Assembly: GCA_015345905.1 (NCBI GenBank)
Contig: JADDTR010000017.1
Span: 434,001-498,000 of the forward strand
Reading direction: 5' to 3'
DNA from: Aotearoamyces nothofagi
Taxonomy: Eukaryota; Ascomycota; Leotiomycetes; Leotiales; Tympanidaceae
DNA: 64,000 nucleotides
Notes under the pieces: generated by a model
The model's input: the letters and a program-made list of their open reading frames with translations, nothing else
Databases searched by the model: none
What the model was told of the DNA's origin: nothing
Translations under genes and position numbers: made by a program
Shown here: piece by piece, positions 63,980-64,000 of the stretch
Numbering within the stretch: the first letter of the stretch is position 1
Layout of the letters: each line of letters opens with the position of its first letter

Positions 63980-64000
63980 GTAATATAATTCGTTGCCCCG

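Overview
This window is nuclear DNA of a filamentous ascomycete fungus (Pezizomycotina). Almost every gene is broken by several short introns (about 45-75 bases) with GT..AG or GC..AG ends and CTAAC/CTGAC-like branch sites. A divergent H2B/H2A pair ends in a fungal SQEL tail, and fungus-specific proteins (Dam1, Pom152, Bud20, Rsa3, Sqs1) are present. The histone sequences look leotiomycete-like to me, but that is only an impression. I reconstructed 29 protein genes (two cut by the window edges) and one intron-containing tRNA. All gene models were spliced by eye and checked for reading-frame closure; none has been checked against transcripts.

Layout. 1-5 kb: SGD1 (partial), SRP14, a cysteine-rich orphan, and a three-RRM Gbp2/Hrb1-type protein with a 4-base first coding exon and an 8-base microexon. 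5.3-9.6 kb: a GC-rich, gene-free block full of 7-, 8- and 13-base tandem repeats. 9.6-24.7 kb: COQ9, SMC6, cystathionine gamma-synthase, UTP22 and POM152. 25-37 kb: a UCH37/BAP1-type deubiquitinase, an FBXO21-like F-box protein, an SPX-RING ubiquitin ligase, JJJ1 and ATG4. 37-45 kb: SQS1 with a chromo-like insert, a 265-base inverted repeat, H2B and H2A, complex I subunit NDUFB9, and KGD2. 45.2-47.3 kb: an AT-rich gene desert. 47.3-53.9 kb: RSA3, tRNA-Ser(UGA) with a decayed partial copy beside it, a HIT-family hydrolase, a membrane-anchored Sec14 protein, DAM1 and BUD20. 53.95-55.6 kb: a second repeat-rich block. 55.6-64 kb: ACO1, rhomboid RBD2, GAA1, RPN9 and the first exon of complex I NDUFA9.

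The genes are housekeeping genes, not a cluster. Three themes recur. One is ribosome assembly (SGD1, UTP22, JJJ1, RSA3, BUD20, SQS1). Another is mitochondrial respiration (COQ9, NDUFB9, KGD2, ACO1, NDUFA9). The third is ubiquitin, proteasome and autophagy (UCH, F-box, SPX-RING, ATG4, RPN9). Several genes are head-to-head over short shared promoters. I found no secondary-metabolite cluster, no intact transposon, no viral element and no clearly new multi-gene system. The best leads are small: unusual splicing, the inverted repeat, the tRNA relic, the chromo-like insert in Sqs1, and a palindrome before DAM1.
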